Below are positions 11,101-21,090 of a stretch of 64,000 bases of DNA, piece by piece; position 1 is the stretch's first letter; each line of letters starts with the position of its first letter. Under the pieces are notes generated by a model, which had not been told where the DNA came from, did not search any database, and saw only the letters and a program-made list of their open reading frames with translations. This stretch comes from Sinotaia quadrata (lineage: Eukaryota; Mollusca; Gastropoda; Architaenioglossa; Viviparidae): NCBI GenBank assembly GCA_028829895.1, contig CM054177.1:40793564-40857563 (forward strand), given 5' to 3'. The position numbers and the translations under genes were made by a program.

Positions 11101-12534
11101 TGAGTTTTCCATAACTGCCGCTTTGACTGTTCCTTCTACAAAGTCTGAAACAATCGAGACTTCAGCTACTGGTAAAATGTCTTGTTCGCCGTTTGCAAAG
11201 GTGACAGAGATTGTCTCCCCTGTGTAGTCGGTACGGTTAACTAATGATGCATTTACAATAGCGTCTAGCTCACACCCTGTATCAAGCAAAGCGATTGTAT
11301 CGTGACCGTTTGCCTGTACTGGTGTTCGATTCGACTTTTCTGTTTTAGGTGTATGACTTTCTACTGCGTAAACTTTAGCTGTTTTCTTTTCAGGACATGT
11401 TCGTGAAAAATGGCCACTATCACCACAAGTGTAACATGCAAGATTCTTTTTATCTTTCTGTTTGTCGGACTTGTTTTTAGTGTCGGGTTTAGATGTTTTA
11501 TCATCACGCTCATTAGGTGCCTTCCCGTCATTTTTCTTATCCTTTCGAGTCTGCGGTTCGTTCGGTCGAGACTTGTTGTTCGCGTGTGCGTTCGAGAATT
11601 GAGAATGTGCGTCATCAAAGCGATCGGCGGCGTTGCCTATCTCCTCTAGCGTAGATTTTTCCCTTATTGCTAAGTGAATCAGTAGATCTGATTTGTACGA
11701 CCCGAGAATGTGGTCCTTTATCATTTCATCCCTAAGACCTGCGTACGTCTGTGGAGTTTCGGCTAGATCTATCCATCTTTGGAACAAGTCAGCTACGCGC
11801 CGTATGTACTGTGCGTGCGTCTCTGAACTGGCTTTCGTGGCCTGTTTAAACTTACGTCGGTATGTATCTGCTGTGAGTTTGTAACGTTTCAATAATGCGG
11901 CCTTGACTGTGTCGTAATTATCTGACTCAGAATCGCTAAGCTTATTGAACTCGTTTTTCGCACTGCCCTGCAATAACCCCGATAAATTTATCGCCCAATG
12001 TTCCGCTGGAATGTTTGTTGCTCTGGCTAACTTTTCAAACGTTTTTAAATACGCGTCTATTTGATCTTTGTTCTCATCAAATGGGACCATATTTATCTTT
12101 GGAATGATATTTTCAATTCTACTGTGATTATTTCCATCGCTAGAATGCGAATCACCACTGCTTCTGCGATCACGGTCTGGGTTGGTAACTTCTAGTTTCT
12201 TTACTTCCCATTCTAACCGTTTTATTTCTGCGTCTGCGGCGATGCGTTTGGCTTCTGTGTCCGCTGCGATGCGTTTTGCTTCTGTGTCCGCATTGGCTGC
12301 TATGCGTTTAGCCTCGGTTTCGGCTTCTAGCTTTTTAGCTTCGGCTAGTCTATCAGCCTCTAACTTCTTAGCTTCGCGGGCAGCTAACCGTTCTTCCCTT
12401 TCTATCTCTTGTCTCTCTTTTTCCGCTTTTTCCGCTTTCTCTAGCTCAGTTTTAATGTAGCTAGTCAGTTCGTCACCCTGGTATCCTATTAAGGAACCCT
12501 TCTTTTTCAGGTTTTCAATCTGCTCTAGATCCAT
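8173..12534 (-). CDS. Gag-Pol polyprotein (PR-IN-RT-RH order), copy 1, 1453 aa
   Basis: A single open frame encoding all the retrotransposition proteins. Residues 30-115 form a charged coiled coil with TEAKRIAA-type repeats (72-100). Residues about 140-310 are a retrotransposon Gag capsid-like region, followed by a CCHC knuckle (C367, C370, H375, C380). The protease has D418-T-G and a later I483-L-G. Integrase has the zinc site H605, H612, C642, C645 and the catalytic triad D675, D735, E771 (35 residues between the last two), then a GPY/F-like module (W910 K G P F914). RT spans about 1033-1215, with D1126 and the F1188-M-D-D box. RNase H has D1339, E1380, D1405 and D1448. Gag and Pol are fused with no frameshift or stop, and no key catalytic residue is missing. 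The start is the first Met of the frame, about 600 bp after the primer site. Cleavage into mature proteins is inferred. Confidence 0.96.
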   Translation of the reverse strand: MDLEQIENLKKKGSLIGYQGDELTSYIKTELEKAEKAEKERQEIEREERLAAREAKKLEADRLAEAKKLEAETEAKRIAANADTEAKRIAADTEAKRIAADAEIKRLEWEVKKLEVTNPDRDRRSSGDSHSSDGNNHSRIENIIPKINMVPFDENKDQIDAYLKTFEKLARATNIPAEHWAINLSGLLQGSAKNEFNKLSDSESDNYDTVKAALLKRYKLTADTYRRKFKQATKASSETHAQYIRRVADLFQRWIDLAETPQTYAGLRDEMIKDHILGSYKSDLLIHLAIREKSTLEEIGNAADRFDDAHSQFSNAHANNKSRPNEPQTRKDKKNDGKAPNERDDKTSKPDTKNKSDKQKDKKNLACYTCGDSGHFSRTCPEKKTAKVYAVESHTPKTEKSNRTPVQANGHDTIALLDTGCELDAIVNASLVNRTDYTGETISVTFANGEQDILPVAEVSIVSDFVEGTVKAAVMENSPHDVILGCKYVLPCKKQTSTEPPLVNAVTRAASSKDKSVTAPMSAAPAVDKATVSEIKILQAEDETLDKLRRQAVLVSDVNTDDSNKKACIILKKGLLYRYSKVGDEFRKQLVVPQTKRNDVLRLGHESLFGAHMGVQKTTSRITSEFYWPDITADIRRFVLSCDTCQRTQSKNSIRPAPLGEPELISEPYKRVALDLIGPIIPTSTRGNRYVLTTIDYATRFADAVPLKNIDTETVAEALFGLWSRVGIPTEILTDQGSQFMGNVMKEVNRLLSIKHLTCTPYHPQANGLIEKYNGTLKTALKKLATDKPKDWDRYIPALLFAYREVPQSSTGFSPFELLYGRTVRGPMMILKALWTDEKTDDEVKTTYTYVTDLRNRLETIGKIARENLTIAQSRQAEYYNKHTKPREFEVNDKVLLLLPEAHNKLQMKWKGPFVVTAKLGGLNYKVQTGKREKIFHVNLLKKYISREDQTTQADFVVATIVTEDEGDTDCVTGTLPNCPLQTDETVKDVRVNEALTERQKKEVNELLNEFSSTLTDKPGLTDLIEFSLKLTDNKPIRLKPYPLPHAKIDDVRREIKTMLDLGVIEKTDSAYGSPIVLIKKRDNSFRFCVDYRKLNQVTEFCAEPLPDPDLIFTKLANAHYYTKIDLSRGFWQIKVKDTDRHILAFTTPVGNYTWKVMPFGVSNAPSIFSKMMRSLLEPLYGRGVENFMDDLILGTQTWEEHLTLLRDVLARLKQANLTARPTKCEIAQFSLDFLGHKLSHGTMSPSEAKIAQLKDTSQPLTKTQVRSFLGLANYYRKFVPDFSAIACPLTDLTRKNMPTKVVWTDACQNAFDTLKSRLTSDLVVKLPDLTKPFLLRTDASNTGLGAVLLQEHNDTKHPVAYASRKLTTTEQKYSTSEKECLAIVWAIKKFENYLYGKTFVIECDHQPLAFLGQAQFTNSRLMRWSLFLTQYDANIHYIKGSLNVGADYMSRA

Positions 12535-13133
12535 TTTACTGTCTTAGCGCTCTGGCTACAATAAGAATGTATCTCGTGAATTGTGTGTTTTAACCGTCGG
12601 CGATAACTCCGCTTATCCCGAAAATAACTTTTAGGCTACAACCTTACAAAAATTATTTAATTTACTCAGAACACCTTCCGAAATAAATTACGCGTTAACT
12701 CTTTACACGTTTCACCTGCTTGTCACAGTGTCCGCTGTTCCAAGACTTCCGTAATGTCACGGCTCCTACCATACAACATTACACATTATATCTAGCACCC
12801 TAAATATAATAGTCCGAAGTCTGTTACTACCGATAACTCTCCTAGCTGGCGGTATAACCTTCGACTCCTCACAATGAAGTACTCAGTAACACAATACTAA
12901 ATAAATCATTCAATAGCTAACATGACATATTTAACTACGCTTAAATATATCAACATTAACTAACATGCACGCTACTCTGCAAAAGAATACATGCACATGT
13001 CACAACAAAAGCAAAGAAAATCAGTGATACAAAAATCAAAAGAACAATTGGCAATTCTGTTCGTTCGTTCGTTTCTAGGTTATGATGCGCCCTATGTATA
13101 AAAATGTTACAATTTACAATTTAATACATATCA
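12535..13133 (-). other. Leader (5' untranslated region) of copy 1
   Basis: About 600 bp between the primer site and the gag start, with no long frame. A packaging signal would be expected here, but I cannot point to one. Confidence 0.6.
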
Positions 13134-13151
13134 ATCCCGGACGAGCCCCCA
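13134..13151 (-). other. Primer-binding site, tRNA-Pro, copy 1
   Basis: The plus strand reads ATCCCGGACGAGCCCCCA, identical to the 3' end of animal tRNA-Pro including CCA, so the minus-strand element RNA is fully complementary over 18 nt. It lies 2 nt inside the 5' LTR. Confidence 0.9.
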
Positions 13152-13153
13152 CT

Positions 13154-14699
13154 TGTTACGTTTCCAGTATTTATTTAAAGACCCTGCTTAGAATAATTAA
13201 AAGACTTTAAATATAATTAATTCTTCCTCTCATATTCTACGCAGACTGGTTGCTCAATTTATTATCTGACTAATTAAAAGTGCGTCTTGTAGTTCAGACG
13301 ACAAATTTACAGACTAATAAACTGCGAACTTTTAGCTAGATTTGAAAACAGTTAAATCCCTCTAAATTAATATGCACTCGTCATCAATCTTTCTGCTCAT
13401 CCGCCCCCATTCAAATCTAAGAATTAACCTAATTGGTCTATTGTGCATAGAAATCAACTACTAAGAGGTATTAACAAAGAAAATAAGATTTAATAAAGTT
13501 TAACAAATTAACAATAAATCGAATGCAACGCGAATAGTCTTCACTCTGTCTTTACGCGCCTATGCCTGATTTTTGTCAATCTAAATTGCCAGAAAAGTGT
13601 TCCTTTGAGATCTGTACACTTGATCTTGCACTTAGCTCTATTCTTGTATCCTTGGTCTCAACACTCAGTCATGCCGATTCGTTCCCTCAGTCCCCCTTTA
13701 ACGACACACGTGGTGCATAAGGAATGATGTCCCTTTGTTAGTGGCTAGGAACTGGAATTTTTGCAGCATGGCCCTCAGAGTGGATTTCGACACGCTTATA
13801 CCAATAAGCTAATGCAGGTGAGGCATGGTGAAACATGAACCATGAGCCGACCTGTGGATGCAACGTGTTTGGATATAATTCTCAACCTAACAGGCCCTAC
13901 TTAGGCATGGCTCAATTAAATGCGCTGAACAAAGAGTTTCGACCTCGCGTCGCTTACAATTAGATTTTAGAAAAATATAATCGTCTCACATGTGTTCCAT
14001 TTAACAGTCATGACGTATGAAGCAATAAAATAGATACAACGTTAAATTAATGTTCATACAAAGAGGTAATTCAAACCGACAGAGCGCTTCACAATTTACA
14101 ATTAAAATTACACGCAATAATTGAATTACATGAAGAATTCATATCGAGCGCAGCATTCTGGCTCTTAGTGAATTAAAACAATATAAATTAAAGTACAAAA
14201 ATGGAAAAATGGTTACAATAAATTTATATTCCGTAACTTATGGGGTTTCAGCTATTTCTCTGAACCATGCTCAAGTGTATATGGAAATCATATAATACAT
14301 AGCACAAATACATACTTAACAATACATAGGCAAATACTATTAAATAAATGATACCTTTGAGAGAAGTCGAAGGGTACCTTGATTCTCTATGGCGCCGGCT
14401 GCCTCTCACGACCCGAGTAAGCTGATGGAATTAGCTAAAATGTGCTCGAAGTGAGGGAGCGGAAGCGTGTGGGTACATATATAGAAAGGTATATTGCGTA
14501 TCACGTGACTGTTCGCAAAGCATGTGGTTGGTTCGAGAACTGGACAATGGTCCTAAAGTTACATAACATCTTGACCTGTTCTAGAAGCACCTAGAAAAAG
14601 GAAGCTTTGAACAAAGGGGTCAAGGGTTTCAAATATTCGAATTTGAAGTAAACAAGGCAAGTGGGTCACGAAGTCGGACAATTTTATCAGACTGTGACA
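13154..14699 (-). repeat. 5' LTR of copy 1 (1546 bp)
   Basis: Same length and, by eye, same sequence as 6404-7949. As the upstream LTR on the minus strand it should carry the promoter. A 5' LTR longer than the usual few hundred bases is notable. A minus-strand open frame from its outer end into flanking DNA is spurious. Confidence 0.95.
14477..14507 (-). promoter_or_regulatory. Candidate TATA box and E-box in the 5' LTR of copy 1
   Basis: On the minus strand TATATAT (14477-14483) lies about 220 bp inside the LTR, with CACGTG (14502-14507) just upstream. Both occur at the equivalent place in all four LTRs. Promoter function is inferred from position only. Confidence 0.4.
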
Positions 14700-14704
14700 A
14701 TGAT

Positions 14705-15128
14705 AACAAGAATTGAAGTGATTTAAATTAAAATAACAATGATAACTATGCAAAAGACACATTTACCATAAAAGAGTATAGTTACAAATTTACATATATA
14801 TATAAAACACATACATGCTCGTTGTACAGTGATTTTTGTTTTCGCTACTGATCTGACATAGTTCACGAAATTAATCCCCATGTTAATTTTCAAATTCCGA
14901 TGCATTTGTTGTCGATCCTGACACTCTTCAGTTGTGATAGCAAGATTTCAACACCCATATCAAGACCCCTTGGTTATTATATACCAATAATTTATAATAT
15001 CTTCTGTCAAGTGACACACGAAAACAAAATTACACTCAGACAATTGACGAGTAATGTACTTAACAAACGCTTGATGTAAAATAAAGAAGGATAATTTTAT
15101 TATTTTTTCTAACTAAACACAATATACT
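14705..15128. other. AT-rich non-coding stretch right of element 1
   Basis: No gene or repeat recognised. A 60-aa minus-strand frame here has no visible domain. Confidence 0.45.
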
Positions 15129-15270
15129 CAGTTAAGTTGTTTTGCATTATCACCTAAATTAAATATTACATTAGTAGCATACACCAAGTAAAAGAAATCA
15201 GTTAAGTTGTTTTGCATTATCACCTAAATTAAAAATTAAATTAGTAGCATACACCAAGTAAGAGAAATCA
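15129..15270. repeat. Two 70-bp tandem units
   Basis: Two near-identical units beginning CAGTTAAGTTGTTTTGCATT, 70 bp apart. Confidence 0.9.
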
Positions 15271-15402
15271 GTCACACAACATTCGCATCGTTAAAGTAAT
15301 TATCGATACACCAGAATTAATTACAGGTCGTCACATTTCACAGTTACAGTCTGCTATGGTAGACACAATCTGACAGGGGTCAGATTAGGCGGGCGTGAAT
15401 TC

Positions 15403-15735
15403 TTTCTCTTGTGGTTTTCACTTTAATCAGACCGGAAAATGTTACTTTCTCTTGTGGTTCTCACTACAATCAGACCGGAAAATGTTACTTTCTCTTGTGG
15501 TTTTCACTAGAATCAGACCGGAAAATGTTAATTTCTCTTGTGTTTCTCACTGCAATCAAACAGGAAAATGTATCCAAACGATACTCAGAATTACTATCTC
15601 TTGTGGTTTTCTCTGTAATCAGACTTGGAAAATGTTACTTTCTTATGGTTTTCAATGCAGTCAGACCGGAAAATGTTACTTTCTTATGGTTTTCAATGCA
15701 GTCAGACCGGAAAATGTATCCCCAAAATACTCAAG
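15403..15735. repeat. Minisatellite, 43-bp unit, about 7 copies
   Basis: Units start TTTCTCTTGTGG and contain AATCAGACCGGAAAATG. The first four are spaced 43 bp apart. Later ones carry a TATCC...ACTCA insertion or a shortened start (TTTCTTATGG). Two overlapping open frames (119 and 124 aa) result from units lacking stops. Confidence 0.9.
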
Positions 15736-15770
15736 ATTATTTTCTGTCACTTGATGTGGAAAACGTATTA

Positions 15771-16190
15771 GCACAAAATATATAAAAGTAGTTGTTTAAA
15801 AGTTTGCTTTGAACAGATAGTTTGTGAACTTAACGTATTAGCTCAGAATATATAAAAGTATTTGTTTAAAAGTTTGCTTTGAACAGATAGTTTGTGAACT
15901 TAACGTATTAGCTCAGAATATATAAAAGTATTTGTTTAAAAGGTTGCTTTCAACCAGTAGTTTGTGAACTTAACGTTTTAGCTCAGAATATATAAAAGTA
16001 TTTGTTTAAAAGGTTGCTTTCAACTAGTAGTTTGTGAACTTAACGTATTAGCTCAGAATATATAAAAGTATTTGTTTAAAAGGTTGCTTTCAACCAGTAG
16101 TTTGTGAACTTAACGTTTTAGCTCAGAATATATAAAAGTATTTGTTTAAAAGGTTGCTTTCAACCAGTAGTTTGTGAACTTAACGTTTAT
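15771..16190. repeat. Minisatellite, 70-bp unit, 6 copies
   Basis: GCTCAGAATATATAAAAGTA recurs at 70-bp steps (15841, 15911, 15981, 16051, 16121), with a divergent first unit at 15771. Two unit types differ at TTGAACAGATAG versus TTCAACCAGTAG. Confidence 0.93.
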
Positions 16191-16430
16191 TATACTCAAC
16201 ATTCGAGTTCCGTCTTGCGGGAGGTGGGGTGGATGGGATGGTGGTAATAGTAATTTTGAACACCTCGATATTGTTATCAATAAATAAAGCTTAAAAGAAG
16301 TGAGTTCTATATCAACTAATAGCACTCAAAATCTGTCAATGTATTACACGACTTTTTCCTTTTAGTTTTTGGTAGAGAATTAGGTAGCCTCGTGTCACAG
16401 CAAAATGTTTGTTCCTCTTTCTCACACTAA

Positions 16431-16566
<136 letters not shown>

Positions 16567-17203
16567 AAGCTCTGCTTGACATCTCTGTATCGAATTAGGA
16601 CTATAAATAGCATGTGTAGCTTTCTCCTAACAGCCTAGGAATGAGCCAATGGCATATTTAAGTTGTAGGATTTCATTAGATAAACAGGGGAGAGCAGCCT
16701 TGCTGAACCTTTGCACACTGGAAGAACCCCTGCAAAAAAATTAATACTTCTAGCATTTTTACAAAAAAAATTAAACCACGAGATCTCCCGGTAACCCCTG
16801 GCGGAGTAAAGGCTTTTAAACGGAAATAAACTTAAATTAATTAGACGAGACTATATTTCCAATTTGATGAATGAATATATCACCAACTGGTCATGTTGAT
16901 TTATGATTTAATTTTTCTCTCAAATTAAATATGTTTAAGATAGCTTTGCACATACGTTCCCGTTGCTTGTGAAGTGCATTTGGATGCGTGAATGTCTATG
17001 TCTATGAGGAACTGCTCTCAGACTTCTCTCTGAACTACTGATGCCTCGTTTCATTGTCTTTCCTTTGCACTCTAGAGTCTAGATGATTAAGCAAACTGAA
17101 GGTTTTGCTTGCAACATTTCTCATCGTAAAATTGTTGAATGGACTGGTTGAAGCATTCAAAATTTCTCCAGAGTGTATTGTAATAAAACAACCAAAATAA
17201 AAG
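16567..17203. other. Unassigned non-coding DNA
   Basis: No gene recognised. 16680-16800 is somewhat more complex sequence, but I can assign it to no family. Confidence 0.45.
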
Positions 17204-17515
<312 letters not shown>

Positions 17516-19700
17516 TTAAAGTATGCAGCTCTTTCCTTTTGAACACTCTGTACGACAACCTGAGCAATCAGGTGACCATTCTAATATGGCGCGTTCGACA
17601 AAGAGTATTTTAATCTTCTGTCTTTCAGGCAACGATTATTTATCTCAAGAGCAATCTGACTCGCACCTGAAAAATTATCTGCAACTTTTAACATGCCATC
17701 GAATTCCTGTTCTCTGAACATCACAATTCTACGTGATGTTTTAGTTTTAAATAACAGTCTTCATATGGAGTTACCGTTTTCTTTCCCCATGTGTAAACCT
17801 AATTCCTTTTACCTCCTACGTTCACGAGAGATAACTGCTGCGCTTTAATCCGCCTATTGACGTCTTGTCATCAGTGTTTGCGCAATGTCATGCAGAGTAG
17901 TTGATTGATAGGTTTAGCATACGTGCAGCCCCATATACTCTTTCCGCTCACTTTGGACTGTACGAGGATTTCATTACCCTTGTTTTTCTCAATTTTTTAA
18001 AATGGATCCTTGAGAAGGCTCCACCTTTTTGTTGGCGTTATAAAGGTGTTAGTGCCAAATTTCAGACACCTAGTCGTTTTTTTTTTTTTTTATAAACTCG
18101 GGCGTGTATGTGATTTACCTGATGACAACTAGATCACATGTCAGATTTAATTTTTCTGCTCTTAAATACCTGCTGAGGTTTGCGAGTAGAATATCTGGGC
18201 AGGGGCGACAAATGGACGACCAAGTGTGCTATCGACGAGCTGGAAATCGAGATAATAAAGATGTTAAAGATAATAAAGATAAAAGCTTCTTGACAAATTT
18301 CTGCACACTAAATAAAGATGCTTCTTGACAAATTTCTGCACTAAAATTCCACCCACCAATGGTGTTGCTACGTAGTATTATAATATCTGAGGTTGTTCTT
18401 TTTTTTCCAGGTCGGCATGTTTTAAAAGTAAGTTTGCTTTTCCTCTTTCAGTTTGCGTTGGCTCGTGGTCTGAGCCACTAAACTAGTCTTTCGATAACGA
18501 GATTACGGGCACGCGCCACAGAATTTTGAAGTGTCTAGCGACGACGCCAACACCCACGCCTCTGTTTTCTCTGGTCCGTACTTCAATTGTCTTCCTCCAT
18601 GTCCAGCAGGGAATTAAATAATGTCCATTTTCTTTTAAAACAAGTACTTGAATTATGACTCATTCAACTAATCTTCGGGAAGGGGATAGGACCTACTGTA
18701 TTTCTTCTTGCTAAAAAAAACAGAGAAAGTAATACACGTGTCTCTATTCCTTCATCGCGAAAGCCTTCAAGTGAATATGTCATCTAGCCCACCACCAAGG
18801 TTTGATTACACGTTTCCGAAAGAGATCCGACCAATTGATAGCAATTCTAACCACGAGATTTTAAACTTAAATCACTACCAATAATTTAATATCATTTGAG
18901 CTGTCTGCACTAATAGAAAACCGGAAAACACGAATACCTTGGGTGGACTCGTACATTGAAAACTGATACATCAGTTTACCCCTCTTTGATGGGTTTCTCC
19001 TAACCGTACGTCCTTTGTCCTTGGGACACCACCCATGGTCTCCAGTCGAGCTTTTCACAAGGTGTCATGACAGTCTGTTTGACAAAATGCATTTCGTTAT
19101 TCGAAACGCCACCCTCAAATTGTCAAATTCAGGTGCCATTCTTCCATTATGATTAATATTAGAGCACGATGAGGTTCATGACTGGGTGGGTGGAATGTTC
19201 TCAATCTGGGTCTGGTTGATAATGTGGTGGTGTATGGCGAACCAGCGTATAATGAGTAGTTGATCCGAATGAATTATTAAAATTAAACAAACTCAGAGAG
19301 TAATAATTAGCAGATGTACTGTGCATTAGTATATGGAATGAACACTTTTGTGCAAGGATGTGCGTGTGCGAGTCTGAGTGTGTATGCGAGGGTTGATGCA
19401 TGCCTGTTGTTGAGTATCAATATGGATGTGCAAACGTGTATATGGAATGAATGCCTAAATGCAGTATCATAATGCATAGGTGTGTATGCGTGCGTGTGTG
19501 TGTGTGTGTGTTGATGTGTGGTGAGGGAAAGCATGAATATCTTTACGAGATAGTTCGATGAAGACCACGCCAAAATAGTTCTATAAAGTTAAACACAATA
19601 AACATAACACCAACGAATTAACAAGCTCCTCGGTCAGGGAAAAAATCAAAACGTTGTCAGAAATATCTGTATGTGTCAGAAAACCACTCAAATATAAGAC

Positions 19701-19701
<1 letters not shown>
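17516..19701. other. Unassigned non-coding DNA
   Basis: No gene recognised. It contains a poly(T) run near 18078-18091, a small local duplication of CTTCTTGACAAATTTCTGCA at about 18285 and 18321, and TG-rich patches at 19360-19520. The short open frames lack any family signature. Confidence 0.45.

Positions 19702-19781
<80 letters not shown>
19702..19781. repeat. (CA)n microsatellite
   Basis: About 40 uninterrupted CA units. Confidence 0.97.
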
Positions 19782-20199
19782 CATCTTTGTGAAACCTATT
19801 GTTCTGACTTCTAGACCTGCATAGTTCCGACTTCCTGTTGTCAAAATATCTTTACTGTCTGCGAGGAGATACCCCCACCCCCCAGTCGGGATCAGCCAGT
19901 CATTTTGCAGTCTCCGTTAGATGAACCTGACGCTAAGCTTATTAATCAATGCGAAACGAGACACATAAACGTCACTCGCTGAAGAAAGAAAATCGCTGGT
20001 GGTAACAGGAATCGGGTTTTCTGGTTCTGATTACGCTGAAGAAAGTCCAGAGGCGGTGCCACTCTGTCACAGATCAGCAGAGTCAGCCAGGGAAATGCAT
20101 TTACTCATTCTCAATGTGATGATCGATGTTACTTTGGTCAGCGGTGAAGAAGCGGACAATTGATTTACTTAGTGTACCTGGTGAGCATTGGGAGATCAA
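19782..20199. other. Unassigned non-coding DNA
   Basis: No gene seen. GGTGAAGAA-type motifs anticipate the degenerate array that follows. Confidence 0.4.
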
Positions 20200-20440
20200 T
20201 ATACTTTTACAACTGGTGAAGAAGTCAGGATAAAATTGTTTCTTTATGTGTTGAAGAAATAACTATAGATCTAGATTTACTTTTCAAAACTGTAAAAAAA
20301 AAATACTATGGATCTACAGATTTACTTTTCATAGCTGGTGAAGAAATTACCATATATCTCTATAGATATACTTTTCATAAATGTTAAAGAAGTTACTCTA
20401 GACGTATAGATTTACTTTTCATAACTGGGAATGATATTAC
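20200..20440. repeat. Degenerate minisatellite, about 45-bp unit, about 5 copies
   Basis: GATTTACTTTTCA-like cores at 20274, 20319, 20365 and 20409, with GGTGAAGAA in between. Units are strongly diverged, so the array is old. Confidence 0.75.
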
Positions 20441-20551
20441 TCTGGAACTATTTGTTTACATTTTTTTTTAATGACTGTGTGGCAATGGGTATTGCGTTAG
20501 CAACATGTGAAGGATATAGTGATCTACGATTTAAACAGAGTTATGCTAAAT

Positions 20552-20746
20552 GTTCCTTTGAGTACAAAGTCAGTGAAACAGATTTAGGAGGTTGACTTAA
20601 TTATTGTTATTTGTTTGTTCCTTTGAGTACAAAATCAATGAAACAGATTTAGGAGTTTGACTTAATTATTGTTATTTGTTTGTTCCTTTGAGTACACAAG
20701 TCAGTCAGATTTAGAAGACTGACATAATTATTGCTAATAGTTTGTA
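20552..20746. repeat. Minisatellite, 65-bp unit, 3 copies
   Basis: GTTCCTTTGAGTACA at 20552, 20617 and 20682, each followed by CAGATTTAG and TAATTATTG. Confidence 0.92.
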
Positions 20747-20969
20747 GCCTTTCTTGGAAGTGCTTGGAGGTAAATGTTGACAAATCAAAACAGATTATTC
20801 TACATTTAAAAACGAAAACATTTAGTGGATTATTATTTTTGTTTATTACAATAAAGTGGATTTATAGACAGAGGGTGCGAAGCTTAATTAGTAGAAACTA
20901 TTTGTATAATAATTCAAGGTAAAGTGTGTTTGCTTTAAATGGAAATGCGAATAGCAACTCGAGGTATCC

Positions 20970-21090
20970 TTAATAATATCAGGTAAAGTATCCATGACAT
21001 TGGTTACAATCAAAGAACATGTCAACTTTAATTATCATTAATAATATCAGGTGAAGTGTCACTGATATTGGTGATAATCAAAAAACATGT
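20970..21090. repeat. 68-bp tandem duplication
   Basis: TTAATAATATCAGGT at 20970 and 21038. The second unit stops abruptly after AACATGT at 21090, where unrelated sequence begins. Confidence 0.8.

Larger units (their letters stand above)
6404..14699 (-). mobile_element. Full-length Gmr1-type Ty3/gypsy LTR retrotransposon, copy 1
   Basis: An 8296-bp element read on the minus strand: 5' LTR (13154-14699), tRNA-Pro primer site (13134-13151), leader of about 600 bp, one gag-pol frame (8173-12534), about 210 bp of 3' untranslated DNA, polypurine tract (7950-7962) and 3' LTR (6404-7949). Integrase is encoded upstream of RT/RNase H, the order described for Gmr1-group elements. By eye the two LTRs are identical, the ends are TG...CA, and the insertion is flanked by ATGAT. 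Together these indicate a recent, structurally complete insertion. No env-like frame is present. Confidence 0.95.

Noticed and set aside
8287..12460. Plus-strand frames of 63-132 aa inside both elements
   Set aside because: They lie antisense to the gag-pol frame and mirror its codon structure; no independent domain is present.
15395..15785. 119- and 124-aa frames
   Set aside because: Built entirely from the 43-bp minisatellite.
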